Notes: a model not told the origin generated them from the sequence alone. Counted from the first letter of the stretch, positions 9,523 through 18,337 are shown. The stretch: 64,000 bases of DNA from Thalassococcus_A lentus (GCF_028023555.1 NZ_JAQIOY010000004.1:62001-126000); one strand, 5' to 3'. Translations and numbers: made by a program.

Positions 9523-9538
9523 ATACCTTTATAATACC
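9523..9538 (-). promoter_or_regulatory. GGTAT-N6-GGTAT element, candidate NagR operator (kinase side)
   Basis: Read on the minus strand, GGTAT occurs twice separated by six bases (plus-strand ATACC at 9523-9527 and 9534-9538), immediately before the kinase ATG at 9518. The same GGTAT-N6-GGTAT arrangement faces the other way at 9645-9660. GntR/HutC repressors bind short GT/TA/AC-type sequences, so the pair is a candidate operator for the NagR-like regulator encoded in the operon. Confidence 0.5.
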
Positions 9539-9644
9539 TTTTACGTGAATTAAAGGCCCAATTGATACCAAATGCGCTTAAAGCGGGCGTAAGTTGGTGA
9601 ATTCCATGTCAAAATTGCGGCGAGAAACAAAATGGTAGACAAAT

Positions 9645-9660
9645 GGTATCTAAAAGGTAT
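9645..9660 (+). promoter_or_regulatory. GGTAT-N6-GGTAT element, candidate NagR operator (murQ side)
   Basis: GGTAT at 9645-9649 and 9656-9660 with a six-base spacer, 28 bases before the murQ start. It mirrors the element at the kinase start; an additional single ATACC lies at 9565-9569. The symmetric placement suggests coordinated repression of both divergent operons. This is inference from repeat geometry. Confidence 0.5.
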
Positions 9661-9687
9661 TTTGATTGCAGCTATGGGGAGAATCGT

Positions 9688-10575
9688 GTGAACGCCAAGA
9701 CCACTGAACATCTGCATGATTTTGCGATTGGGCTGGATCAGCGCGCGCCGGAGGAGATCGCCTCGCTTCTTGCGGGCGGTCAGCTCGCCGCGGCTGTCAT
9801 GGTGCAACACGCAATTTCAGGTATTTGTGCGGGTGCCAAGGCGATGGCGCAATCGATCAGGGTCGGGGGATGCCTGCACTATGTGGCGGCTGGCTCGTCC
9901 GGTTTGATGGCGGCGGCAGATGCTCAGGAGCTTGGCGGCACGTTTTCCATTCCGGCCGCGCAACTGCGCATTCATATGGCGGGCGGTCTGCCGACCGGCG
10001 TTGAAATGCCCGGTGACACAGAGGACGACACCGACTCTGTTCTGTTGGCGATGTCGGATGTGTCTGCGCAGGACACGATTATTGCCGTCTCGGCGAGCGG
10101 CTCAACCCCCTACACGGTTGCAGCGGCAGAGCGTGCCAAATCGCTCGGGGCTTCCGTTATCGGTATTGCGAATAATGCCGGTTCTAACCTGTTGAATCTG
10201 GCAGACCATGCCGTCTTGCTGGAAACGCCGCCCGAGGTCTTGTCCGGCTCGACACGAATGGGGGCGGGGACGGCGCAAAAGATTGCGCTCAACATGCTTT
10301 CGACACTGATGGCGGTGGATCTTGGGCATGTCCATGACGGCATGATGGTCAATCTGCGGGCGGACAACATCAAGCTCCGGCATCGAGCCAGCGGAATCGT
10401 GTCACAGATTGCCGGTGTGTCCATCGTCGATGCCGGCCGTGCGCTTGATGATGCGGACGGAGACGTAAAGACGGCCGTTTTGATTGCTTCGCGCGGGCTG
10501 ACCCCGGACGCGGCGCGGGTACTTTTGAACGAGACCGCCGGGCATCTGCGCCCGGCGATGGGGCAAACACCTTAG
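9688..10575 (+). CDS. murQ: N-acetylmuramic acid 6-phosphate etherase
   Basis: A 295-residue SIS-domain lyase that splits MurNAc-6-P into GlcNAc-6-P and D-lactate. The hallmark regions are SASGSTPYTVAAAERAK and STRMGAGTAQKIALNML, with the glycine-rich substrate loop YVAAGSSGLMAA. I chose GTG at 9688, preceded by GGGGAG with a six-base spacer, over an ATG at 9643 that would lie inside the GGTAT repeats. Product GlcNAc-6-P feeds the divergent nagA. The ABC transporter genes follow in the same direction. Confidence 0.93.
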   Translation: MNAKTTEHLHDFAIGLDQRAPEEIASLLAGGQLAAAVMVQHAISGICAGAKAMAQSIRVGGCLHYVAAGSSGLMAAADAQELGGTFSIPAAQLRIHMAGGLPTGVEMPGDTEDDTDSVLLAMSDVSAQDTIIAVSASGSTPYTVAAAERAKSLGASVIGIANNAGSNLLNLADHAVLLETPPEVLSGSTRMGAGTAQKIALNMLSTLMAVDLGHVHDGMMVNLRADNIKLRHRASGIVSQIAGVSIVDAGRALDDADGDVKTAVLIASRGLTPDAARVLLNETAGHLRPAMGQTP

Positions 10576-10611
10576 TACATAAACCAATGTTTCAACTGGG
10601 AGGATCCATTC

Positions 10612-11865
10612 ATGAAACGCAACATACTGAAACTGGCTTTACTGAGCACAGCGCTGACAGCCACAGGCGCCATGGCGCAGGATGTTACGCTGACAATCGA
10701 AAGCTGGCGCAACGACGATCTGGTGCTGTGGCAGGAAAAGATCATCCCGGCATTTGAAGCGGAAAATCCCGGAATTAAGGTGAAGTTTACGCCTTCCGCA
10801 CCGGCCGAATACAACGCGGTTCTGAATTCCAAACTGGACGCCGGATCAGCCGGTGACATCATCACCTGCCGCCCGTTTGACGCATCGCTTGCACTCTTCG
10901 AGGCGGGTCATCTCGCCGATCTGGACGATATGGACGCAATGAACAACTTCTCGGACGTTGCCAAATCCGCGTGGCAGACTGACGATGGTTCGGCCACGTT
11001 CTGCGTGCCGATGGCCTCGGTGATCCATGGGTTCATCTACAACAAAGATGCATTCGCCGAAGTCGGTGTCGAAGTTCCAAACACCGAAGCCGAGTTCTTC
11101 GCGGCGCTCGATAAGTTCAAGGAAGACGGCAACTACATTCCGATGGCGATGGGCACCAACGACCAATGGGAAGCCGCGACCATGGGCTACAACAACATTG
11201 GGCCAAACTACTGGAAGGGTGAAGAAGGCCGCCGTGCATTGATCGCGGGCGAGCAAAAGCTGACCGACGAAGCCTGGACCGCCCCATACGCCACACTGGC
11301 CAAATGGAGCGCGTATCTTGGCGACGGGTACGAAGCGCAAACCTATCCTGACAGCCAGAACCTGTTCACGCTGGGCCGCGCGGCAATCTATCCTGCCGGT
11401 TCGTGGGAAATCGCGGGCTTCAATGCTCAGGCTGATTTCGAAATGGGCGCCTTCAAGCCGCCGGTCCGGAATGCGGGCGACACCTGCTATATCTCTGACC
11501 ACACCGACATCGGTATCGGCATGAATGCCGCGACAGAGAACGCAGAGGCCGCAAAGACATTTCTCGCATGGGTTGGCAGTCCCGAATTCGCTTCGATCTT
11601 CGGAAATGCACTGCCGGGTTTCTTCCCGCTGTCCAAGGAACCGGTTGAGCTGAGCGATCCGCTGGCAAAGGAAATCGTTGGTTGGCGCGGCGAGTGCGAG
11701 AGCACGATCCGGTCGACCTATCAGATCCTGTCACGTGGCACGCCCAACCTCGAGAATGAGACTTGGGGCGCATCCGTTGCGGCCATCAAGGGCACCGCGA
11801 CACCCGAAGAGCTGGGCGCCGATCTGCAAAAAGGTCTGGCGAGCTGGTACGAACCTCAGCAGTAA
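10612..11865 (+). CDS. Carbohydrate ABC transporter substrate-binding protein (family 1)
   Basis: A 417-residue periplasmic binding protein with a clear signal peptide (ILKLALLSTALTATGAMA, cleavage before QDVTLT). The body resembles family 1 sugar-binding proteins (WQEKIIPAFEAENPGIKVKF, GSWEIAGFNAQADFEMG). GGGAGG precedes the ATG. In this operon it should capture GlcNAc, chitooligosaccharide, MurNAc or a muropeptide sugar; which one cannot be read from sequence. A hairpin at 11885-11910 separates it from the permeases. Confidence 0.9.
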   Translation: MKRNILKLALLSTALTATGAMAQDVTLTIESWRNDDLVLWQEKIIPAFEAENPGIKVKFTPSAPAEYNAVLNSKLDAGSAGDIITCRPFDASLALFEAGHLADLDDMDAMNNFSDVAKSAWQTDDGSATFCVPMASVIHGFIYNKDAFAEVGVEVPNTEAEFFAALDKFKEDGNYIPMAMGTNDQWEAATMGYNNIGPNYWKGEEGRRALIAGEQKLTDEAWTAPYATLAKWSAYLGDGYEAQTYPDSQNLFTLGRAAIYPAGSWEIAGFNAQADFEMGAFKPPVRNAGDTCYISDHTDIGIGMNAATENAEAAKTFLAWVGSPEFASIFGNALPGFFPLSKEPVELSDPLAKEIVGWRGECESTIRSTYQILSRGTPNLENETWGASVAAIKGTATPEELGADLQKGLASWYEPQQ

Positions 11866-11884
11866 ACCCTCCCTTTACTGCCTT

Positions 11885-11910
11885 GTCCGGGCGGGCCTTT
11901 TCGCCCGGAC
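11885..11910 (+). terminator. Intra-operon hairpin after the binding-protein gene
   Basis: A nine-base-pair perfect stem (GTCCGGGCG / CGCCCGGAC) with loop GGCCTTTT, followed by TCTTT. It lies between the binding-protein gene and the first permease gene and is best read as an attenuator or 3' stabiliser that keeps binding-protein mRNA more abundant than permease mRNA. Confidence 0.8.
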
Positions 11911-11928
11911 TCTTTAGGAGATTCCCAA

Positions 11929-12843
11929 ATGCAACGCGCTCGCATCCGCTGGCATATCGCGGTTTTTCTGGCACCTGCCGTGCTGGTCTACACCACCGTC
12001 ATGATCTTCCCTTTGTTCAACACTTTGCGGCTCGCGCTGTACAGCAAGGTTGATCAGGAACGTGTCTATGTCGGGCTCGAAAACTTCCGTACCTTGTTCT
12101 TCGATCCGATCTGGTCAGAACAGTTCTGGAACGCGCTCGGGAACAACTTCTGGTTTTTCGTCGTTCATATGCTGGTGCAGAACCCGATTGGTGTAGCGCT
12201 GGCTGCGATCCTCAGCCACCCTCGCTTGCGGTTTGCCGCGCTCTACCGGTCGGCAATTTTCATTCCGACGATCCTGTCCTTTGTCATCGTCGGTTTCGCC
12301 TGGAAACTGATCCTGTCACCGATCTGGGGCATCGCGCCGTCGATGCTGGATTTTGTCGGGTTGAAGTCGCTGTTTGTGCCTTGGCTGGGCAAAGAGGAAT
12401 ATGCGCTGACGACGCTCGCGCTGATCTCGGTCTGGCAGTTTGTCGGTATTCCGATGATGCTGATCTACGCGGCGCTTCTGACTATTCCAGAAGAGATTTT
12501 GGAGGCCGGAGAGGTGGATGGTATCACCGGGTTCTCGGCATTCTGGAAAATCAAACTGCCTCTGATCCTGCCATCCATCGGGATCATCTCGATCCTGACT
12601 TTTGTAGGCAACTTCAACGCTTTCGATCTGATCTATGCCGCGCAGGGCGCATTGGCTGGCCCAGACTATTCGACCGACATCCTCGGCACCTTCATGTATC
12701 GCACCTTCTTTGGGTTCCAGTTGCAACTCGGAGACCCGCACATGGGCTCGGCCATCGCTGGCGGCATGTTCGCAATCATTCTGATTGGTGTCTGCATCTA
12801 TCTCTTTGGCATCCAGACCCGGATGCGTCGCTATCAGATGTGA
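11929..12843 (+). CDS. Sugar ABC transporter permease (MalF/UgpA type)
   Basis: A 304-residue inner-membrane permease with about six transmembrane segments and the EAA loop for ATPase contact at IPEEILEAGEVDGITGFSAF. AGGAG precedes the ATG at a suitable distance. Partner of the following permease and of the ATPase encoded at the end of the operon. Confidence 0.92.
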   Translation: MQRARIRWHIAVFLAPAVLVYTTVMIFPLFNTLRLALYSKVDQERVYVGLENFRTLFFDPIWSEQFWNALGNNFWFFVVHMLVQNPIGVALAAILSHPRLRFAALYRSAIFIPTILSFVIVGFAWKLILSPIWGIAPSMLDFVGLKSLFVPWLGKEEYALTTLALISVWQFVGIPMMLIYAALLTIPEEILEAGEVDGITGFSAFWKIKLPLILPSIGIISILTFVGNFNAFDLIYAAQGALAGPDYSTDILGTFMYRTFFGFQLQLGDPHMGSAIAGGMFAIILIGVCIYLFGIQTRMRRYQM

Positions 12844-12853
12844 GGACGGAAAA

Positions 12854-13693
12854 ATGAACAAAGCCCGCACGAACCCGTTCAACAACATCGCCATGCACGG
12901 CGCGTTGATCCTTTATACCCTTATTGCGCTGTTCCCGGTTTTCGTAATCCTGATCAACAGCTTCAAAACCCGCAAAGCCATCTTTCGCGAACCGCTCGCA
13001 TTGCCTGACGCTGACAGCTTTTCGTTGATTGGCTACCAAACGGTGCTGAAGCAGGGCGACTTTTTCTTGTACTTCCAGAACTCGTTAATCGTGACGGTCG
13101 CCTCGCTGTTCTTTGTGCTGCTATTCGGAGCAATGGCGGCCTTTGCGCTGGCGGAATACCGGTTCAAGGGCAACACGCTGATGGGCTTGTATCTGGCGCT
13201 TGGCATCATGATCCCAATCCGGATCGGAACGGTTGCCATTCTGGAGATGATGGTCGCAACAGGTCTGGTCAACACGCTCTGGGCCCTGATCCTCGTCTAT
13301 ACGGCACAGGGTCTGCCGCTCGCAGTGTTCATCCTGAGCGAATTCATGCGGCAAGTCTCTGATGATCTCAAAAATGCGGCCCGCGTTGATGGGCTGAGTG
13401 AATACGCCATCTTCTTCCGGCTTGTGCTGCCTTTGGTGCGCCCGGCCATGGCCACCGTTGCCGTGTTCAACATGATCCCGATCTGGAATGATCTTTGGTT
13501 CCCGTTGATCCTGGCGCCAGCAGAAGAAACCAAGACGCTGACGCTGGGATCGCAGGTCTTCATTGGTCAGTTCGTGACCGATTGGAACGCGGTGCTTTCC
13601 GCGCTTTCCATGGCGATCCTGCCAGTTCTGGTTCTCTACGTGATCTTCTCGCGGCAATTGATCCGCGGTCTGACATCAGGAGCGGTCAAATGA
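12854..13693 (+). CDS. Sugar ABC transporter permease (MalG/UgpE type)
   Basis: A 279-residue membrane permease with the EAA motif VSDDLKNAARVDGLSEYAIF. I chose the ATG at 12854, just after the upstream stop and preceded by GAGGACGG, rather than a longer frame that would run back into the first permease. The stop overlaps the start of the oxidoreductase gene (ATGA). Confidence 0.92.
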   Translation: MNKARTNPFNNIAMHGALILYTLIALFPVFVILINSFKTRKAIFREPLALPDADSFSLIGYQTVLKQGDFFLYFQNSLIVTVASLFFVLLFGAMAAFALAEYRFKGNTLMGLYLALGIMIPIRIGTVAILEMMVATGLVNTLWALILVYTAQGLPLAVFILSEFMRQVSDDLKNAARVDGLSEYAIFFRLVLPLVRPAMATVAVFNMIPIWNDLWFPLILAPAEETKTLTLGSQVFIGQFVTDWNAVLSALSMAILPVLVLYVIFSRQLIRGLTSGAVK

Positions 13694-14721
13694 TCCGTGT
13701 TCTTATCGCCGGCTTGGGCAATATGGGGCTGTCTCATGCCTTGGCCCACCATGAAAATCCGCATTCGGAAATTGTCGGTCTGGTCAACCGGTCTGACGTT
13801 GATTTGCCGGACGCCCTGCAGGGTTATCCACGTTACGCGACCTTCGAAGAAGGGCTGGCGCTGGAGCCGGATCTCGTGGTGGTCGCAACCTATACTGACA
13901 GCCATGCGGATTTTGCCTGTGCCGCGATGGAAAAGGGTGCGCATGTCTTTGTCGAAAAGCCTCTGGCCATGACCGTCGAAGATGCAAGACGCGTTGTCGC
14001 CACGGCCAAACGATTGGGGCGCAAGCTGGTTGTGGGATACATTCTGCGCCATCATCCGTCGTGGATGCGGCTGATCGATGAGGCCCGCGGTCTGGGTGGC
14101 CCTTACGTGTTCAGGCTCAATCTCAATCAACAGTCGTCTGGCGCGGAATGGGATACGCACAAGGCGCTGATGCAAACCACCAGCCCGATCGTGGATTGCG
14201 GCGTGCATTATGTCGATGTCATGTGCCAGATCACCGATGCTGATCCCATCCGCGTTCACGGCATGGGGTTGCGGCTTTCAGACGAAATTGCCGAGGACAT
14301 GTACAACTACGGCCAGTTCCAAGTCGTGTTCGAAGATGGATCGGTCGGCTGGTACGAGGCCGGCTGGGGCCCGATGATGTCAGAGACGGCCTTTTTCGTG
14401 AAAGACATCATTTCACCCAGTGGCGCGGTCTCGATCACTGATGGCAACAAGGGCGCGTCCGCTGACATAGACGGCCACACCAAGGTTGGCGGTATCCTTG
14501 TGCACCGCACGTCTGGCGATCAGCTGATCGAAATGCCCGATGAGCCTGGTCATCAGGAACTGTGTGACGCAGAGCAAGCTTACATGCTGAACGCAATCAG
14601 GGATGACGTTGATCTGACCCGGCACATGAATGATGCCGTACAATCTCTCGCTATTTGCCTGGCCGCCGATGAAAGCATCCGCAGCGGTCAGCCCGTGATC
14701 CTTAAGGAGCCAAACCGATGA
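13690..14721 (+). CDS. Gfo/Idh/MocA-family oxidoreductase
   Basis: A 343-residue NAD(P)-dependent oxidoreductase: Rossmann start IAGLGNMGLSHA, the family EKP motif in VFVEKPLAMT, and a C-terminal sheet domain. It starts at the ATGA overlap with the upstream permease and overlaps the ATPase start by four bases, so it is an integral part of the transport operon. Members of this family oxidise or epimerise sugars; here the substrate is presumably an amino sugar or a derivative, which I cannot specify. Confidence 0.88.
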   Translation: MIRVLIAGLGNMGLSHALAHHENPHSEIVGLVNRSDVDLPDALQGYPRYATFEEGLALEPDLVVVATYTDSHADFACAAMEKGAHVFVEKPLAMTVEDARRVVATAKRLGRKLVVGYILRHHPSWMRLIDEARGLGGPYVFRLNLNQQSSGAEWDTHKALMQTTSPIVDCGVHYVDVMCQITDADPIRVHGMGLRLSDEIAEDMYNYGQFQVVFEDGSVGWYEAGWGPMMSETAFFVKDIISPSGAVSITDGNKGASADIDGHTKVGGILVHRTSGDQLIEMPDEPGHQELCDAEQAYMLNAIRDDVDLTRHMNDAVQSLAICLAADESIRSGQPVILKEPNR

Positions 14722-15710
14722 CTGCCTTGACCCTGACCAATGTGAACAAGTCCTTTGGAGAGGTTCACGTGTTGAAAGACATCAACATCGAGGTGGAGGA
14801 AGGCGAGTTTGTCGTCTTCGTCGGCCCGTCGGGCTGTGGCAAGTCCACATTGCTGCGCGTGATTGCAGGGCTTGAGGATGCGACCTCGGGTGAGGTCCAT
14901 ATCGGGGGCGATCTGGTCAACAACACGCCACCATCGAAGCGCGGTATAGCCATGGTGTTCCAAAGCTATGCGCTCTACCCGCACCTGAACGTGTTCAAGA
15001 ACATGTCTCTGGCTCTCAAACAGGAAAAACAAAGCAAGGCCGTCATCAACGAGCGTGTGGCCAAGGCCAGCAAGATGCTGAACCTTGAAGACTATCTGGA
15101 AAGATACCCTTCCGAGCTTTCGGGTGGACAGCGTCAGCGCGTTGCCATTGGGCGTGCCATTGTGCGAGAGCCGAAACTGTTCCTGTTCGATGAACCGCTT
15201 TCCAATCTTGATGCGGCCCTTCGCATGAACACACGGCTTGAGATCGCGAATTTGCACGACACGCTTGCCGCCTCGATGATTTACGTTACGCATGACCAGA
15301 CCGAAGCCATGACGCTGGCCGACAAGATCGTGGTTCTGCGCGATGGCCGGGTGGAACAGATCGGCAGTCCGATGGAGCTGTACAACAATCCGGTCAATCA
15401 GTTTGTCGCCGGTTTCCTTGGCTCTCCGGCTATGAACTTCATGCCGGCCGGGTTTGTTTCGGAAGGGGATCCCAGAACCATCGGCGTACGCCCGGAAGAC
15501 CTGCGACTGCAGGATGACGGCGGGCTCGCCGCCACGGTGCAGCACGTCGAGCACCTGGGCGGCGACACCAATGTGATCGCGGAGGCTAAAGGCACCCAGA
15601 TCACGGCGCGCCTGTTCGGTCAGCACGCGATCAACCAAGGACAGACAGTCACACTGGGATACGCGCCTGAGCGTGCCTACTACTTCGACAAGGAAGGGCA
15701 TCGCGTCTAA
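14718..15710 (+). CDS. Sugar ABC transporter ATP-binding protein (UgpC/MalK type)
   Basis: A 330-residue ATPase with Walker A GPSGCGKST, Q-loop MVFQSYALYPH, signature LSGGQRQRVAIGRA, Walker B LFLFDEPLSNLD, H-loop VTHDQTEAMTLAD and a C-terminal TOBE regulatory domain (RPEDLRLQDDGG region). It energises the two permeases upstream. Somewhat shorter C-terminal domain than MalK. Last gene of the operon; a hairpin follows. Confidence 0.95.
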   Translation: MTALTLTNVNKSFGEVHVLKDINIEVEEGEFVVFVGPSGCGKSTLLRVIAGLEDATSGEVHIGGDLVNNTPPSKRGIAMVFQSYALYPHLNVFKNMSLALKQEKQSKAVINERVAKASKMLNLEDYLERYPSELSGGQRQRVAIGRAIVREPKLFLFDEPLSNLDAALRMNTRLEIANLHDTLAASMIYVTHDQTEAMTLADKIVVLRDGRVEQIGSPMELYNNPVNQFVAGFLGSPAMNFMPAGFVSEGDPRTIGVRPEDLRLQDDGGLAATVQHVEHLGGDTNVIAEAKGTQITARLFGQHAINQGQTVTLGYAPERAYYFDKEGHRV

Positions 15711-15716
15711 CGCTTT

Positions 15717-15737
15717 GAGCGCCAAACAATGGCGCTC
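15717..15737 (+). terminator. Hairpin after the ABC transporter operon
   Basis: A perfect eight-base-pair stem (GAGCGCCA / TGGCGCTC) with loop AACAA, seven bases after the ATPase stop. There is no T run, so it could be a 3' stabiliser or part of a Rho-dependent end rather than a classical intrinsic terminator. From here to 15893 I see nothing coding. Confidence 0.5.
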
Positions 15738-15893
15738 GCGCGCCTGCACCGACATAGCCGTCTATGCCGGTCATTTCAGGTGCGGGACGCATCAGGGGTG
15801 GGCGAAACCAGCAGCGGGCCACTCTGGTAGAGGCGATCAGCAAGCCTTCCGTCGTTCATTGTCTGGAATTTGCGTGGTGGTCGCGGTGTCCGT

Positions 15894-16145
15894 TTACCCT
15901 GCCTCGATCAGCTGAGACCTCTCTCGAATTGCGAGCACGGAAGAATACGTGGACACGCAATAGGGCACACAGAATGTGACCATTATTTTGAGCAGACCGC
16001 CGGTGGTCAGGCTTGCCGAAAGGATCGCATCACCGTGGTTGATACAAGCCAGAACGACGCCGACGATCAGTGCAATTTTTGAGGCGCGTCGAACAACCGA
16101 AGGCTGCCTTGCGAGCCAAAAGAAAGATGCGTTTTGTGCTGGCAT
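15894..16145 (-). CDS. NrtS-like small membrane protein
   Basis: An 83-residue protein with two hydrophobic segments: KIALIVGVVLACINHGDAIL and KIMVTFCVPYCVSTYSSVL. The pattern of a basic N-terminus, INHGDAIL between helices and PYCVSTY in the second helix matches my memory of the small nitrate/nitrite transporter NrtS family found in marine bacteria. It begins 17 bases after the stop of the alkylsulfatase-like gene, so it may be co-transcribed. A transport role for another anion cannot be excluded. Confidence 0.65.
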   Translation of the reverse strand: MPAQNASFFWLARQPSVVRRASKIALIVGVVLACINHGDAILSASLTTGGLLKIMVTFCVPYCVSTYSSVLAIRERSQLIEAG

Positions 16146-16162
16146 ACCGACTTTTCCGGCAT

Positions 16163-17440
16163 CTACCCGAGGGATTCTTCCAGCTCTCGCGCTGAAAGCA
16201 GGTAGTAGTTCCGCGTCGGCGCATTCACCGTGAAGTCGGCGATATGCCGCAAAGCTTCGATCTTGAGCTGGCTGGCTTCCGCCTTGTGCTGATTGCAGGC
16301 GATCAGACGATCGGCCAGTTCCATCGCCCATTGTGCATCATTGCCCGAAAGTGCCGTTCGAGCTGCGGCCAGAACCGCCTCTGCCCCACCCGCGAGTGCT
16401 ATGATCTTGGCCGCTTCAACGGCTGGCGGCAGTTCGGCAAGGCTCGTGGGATTGCCATCAAACCAGCCCAATGTCCCCGCGAAATAGGCCCGCGACGCAT
16501 AACCGACATCGCCGTAGAACTCCTGCAGGTAGGGTTTGGATGCCAGATGCTCGGGCAGTTTCAAATCAGCTGCAATCGTTACCGGGTCCAGTCCGGCATT
16601 CATGCCTTCCACTGTTTTGGAGACAACATAGCGGATTGCATCGCGGTAGTCGGTCAGAGCCGCGCGGATTGCCTCCGCGCCGATGACCGGTTGCGTATGA
16701 CCGGGTGCCAGAATTTCGGGTTCGAAATCCATGAGCTGATCCATCGTATCAGCCCAGGCATCAAAATCGCGATATGGTGTGCCGCGGATTGCGTAGAGAT
16801 TGGGGAAGGCGTGGTAGAAATTGTCGCCACAGAACAGCGTCTTTTGCGAGGCGAGCCAAACCACGATGTGATCCGGTGTCTCGCCAGGCGCTTTGGTCAG
16901 TTCAAGATCAAACCCTTCACGAGTGATGCGTGTCGTTTCCGAAACCCGAAGGGTGGGCTCAATATATCCGGCGCCCATTCCTTTCATCGGACGGTCGCCC
17001 GGACCAACGCCAACGCTGATACGTTCATCGGGCCGAAGGCTAATGCCAAAGTGCCGTTTTGTGCGCGCCATCAGCGCCTTGTTCGGGGCAGGGCGGGTTT
17101 CATCGACGCCAACAAGATCCGATGTGAAATTGTCAGATGCAATGACCTCGACTTCGCGGCCTTCGGCAAAAACCGTTGCGCCCGAAATGTGATCCCTGTG
17201 TGAGTGCGTGTAGATGATCGTGGTGATCGGAAGGTCCGAATGGGCGCGAAAATCATTCAGAATGTTCTCAGCGGCCTGCGTTGTTTCGGTGGTATCGATC
17301 AGGACGATGCCAGCCTTTCCCACCAGAAAATGCACATTGGATGCAGCATATCCGACAGCCGAGTAGACGCTGTCTGATAGCTGATGGATTTTCTTTGCGA
17401 ATTGAGCGTTCTGAGCGATGAGGTCTGGATGTGCTGGCAT
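16163..17440 (-). CDS. Alkylsulfatase-like metallo-beta-lactamase-fold hydrolase
   Basis: A 425-residue protein. Residues 30-290 form a metallo-beta-lactamase fold with the zinc motif H79-S-H81-R-D83-H84, further ligands in APGETPDHI and FCGDNFYHAFPN, and LAPGHTQP. A helical alkylsulfatase dimerisation-like domain follows (YLQEFYGDVGYASRAYFAGT), but the C-terminal SCP2-like domain of SdsA/BDS1 enzymes is absent. No signal peptide. It starts 12 bases after the FCD regulator gene. It may cleave alkyl sulfate esters, but a different ester could be the substrate. Confidence 0.8.
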   Translation of the reverse strand: MPAHPDLIAQNAQFAKKIHQLSDSVYSAVGYAASNVHFLVGKAGIVLIDTTETTQAAENILNDFRAHSDLPITTIIYTHSHRDHISGATVFAEGREVEVIASDNFTSDLVGVDETRPAPNKALMARTKRHFGISLRPDERISVGVGPGDRPMKGMGAGYIEPTLRVSETTRITREGFDLELTKAPGETPDHIVVWLASQKTLFCGDNFYHAFPNLYAIRGTPYRDFDAWADTMDQLMDFEPEILAPGHTQPVIGAEAIRAALTDYRDAIRYVVSKTVEGMNAGLDPVTIAADLKLPEHLASKPYLQEFYGDVGYASRAYFAGTLGWFDGNPTSLAELPPAVEAAKIIALAGGAEAVLAAARTALSGNDAQWAMELADRLIACNQHKAEASQLKIEALRHIADFTVNAPTRNYYLLSARELEESLG

Positions 17441-17452
17441 GTTTGCTCTTGG

Positions 17453-18259
17453 TTATGTTTGCAGTTGCTGATCGGTATCGGCTGCGGGGGCAATCGCGCG
17501 CGTAATGCTCAGACCTGAGTAGCCAATCAGGTCTTTGATCGTCAGTTCTTCGTTCCGTTTCTCGAAAATCTTGATGTATTCAACCATGGTGTTTGAATGC
17601 TCACGCATTATGCCCTCTGCGCGCACCGCATCGCCGCTTTGGATCGCTTCAAAGATCACTTTGTGCTGAGAGTTGCCGAGCTGCAGTCGGAAGAGGCTTC
17701 GGTCGATGCCTTCCTTTGAGGCCAGAACTTCGCGATCAAAGACCATTGAGCCCACCTCAAGCATTGGCAAATGGCTGATGCGGCTGCAGGTAAAGCCAAC
17801 AAAGTTGTTGCCGCAACCGTCCAGGATCGTCCTGTGAAAGATCGCGTTCTGCATTTGCATGGAGCTCAGCGATGCTTCATCCATTTTGCCCGCGTTGATG
17901 AAGCCTTCGATCTTTTCGATCGCAATCTCCAGAGTTGGTAGAACGCTATGACGGTTCGGCGATTGCGCCATCAACCGTGCAGCGAGGCTTTCCAAATGTC
18001 CGCGAACCTGCACCGCTTGAAGGATGTCCTCGACCTTTGGGGCCATGACAAAGTATCCACGCCCCTCGCTCCGTCGGATTAGGCCTTCCTGTTCCAACAT
18101 ACGCAGCGCAAGGCGAACGGGCGTTCTCGAAACGCTATGGGTTTCGCACAGCTGCGACTCTGACAGGCGTTCTTCTTTCCCGTAATTGCCGAGAACAATG
18201 TCATGCCTGATTTTGGCAGCAAGTTGAGTATCGATAGATTCCATGGATGTATTGACCAT
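17453..18259 (-). CDS. GntR-family regulator with FCD domain
   Basis: A 268-residue regulator: N-terminal winged helix (ERLSESQLCETHSVSRTPVR) and C-terminal all-helical FCD ligand domain with metal-binding His residues. Start placed at ATG 18259; 18244 is an alternative, and longer frames run through the TTGGGATCCCAA palindrome directly upstream. It is divergent from the aldehyde dehydrogenase operon. Palindromes sit at both promoters here and upstream of the TRAP operon at 40.6 kb, so it probably autoregulates and controls both loci. FCD regulators usually sense carboxylates. Confidence 0.88.
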   Translation of the reverse strand: MVNTSMESIDTQLAAKIRHDIVLGNYGKEERLSESQLCETHSVSRTPVRLALRMLEQEGLIRRSEGRGYFVMAPKVEDILQAVQVRGHLESLAARLMAQSPNRHSVLPTLEIAIEKIEGFINAGKMDEASLSSMQMQNAIFHRTILDGCGNNFVGFTCSRISHLPMLEVGSMVFDREVLASKEGIDRSLFRLQLGNSQHKVIFEAIQSGDAVRAEGIMREHSNTMVEYIKIFEKRNEELTIKDLIGYSGLSITRAIAPAADTDQQLQT

Positions 18260-18261
18260 TC

Positions 18262-18273
18262 TTGGGATCCCAA
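18262..18273. promoter_or_regulatory. TTGGGATCCCAA palindrome, candidate FCD-regulator operator 1
   Basis: A perfect 12-base palindrome touching the start of the FCD regulator gene, well placed for autorepression. It is identical to sites at 18399-18410 and 40635-40646. Confidence 0.7.
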
Positions 18274-18325
18274 AGTCAAGGTTCGTACAGGCCAATACTG
18301 CCGGATATCGTGATTTTTGCTTGCT

Positions 18326-18337
18326 TTGGGATCCTTA
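18326..18337. promoter_or_regulatory. Degenerate TTGGGATCC operator-like site
   Basis: TTGGGATCCTTA shares the first nine bases of the palindrome. It lies midway in the divergent region between the FCD regulator and aldehyde dehydrogenase genes, between the two perfect sites. Confidence 0.45.

Noticed and set aside
14688..15755. Long frame antisense to the ABC ATPase gene
   Set aside because: It is a shadow of a GC-rich gene with complete Walker and signature motifs on the other strand.
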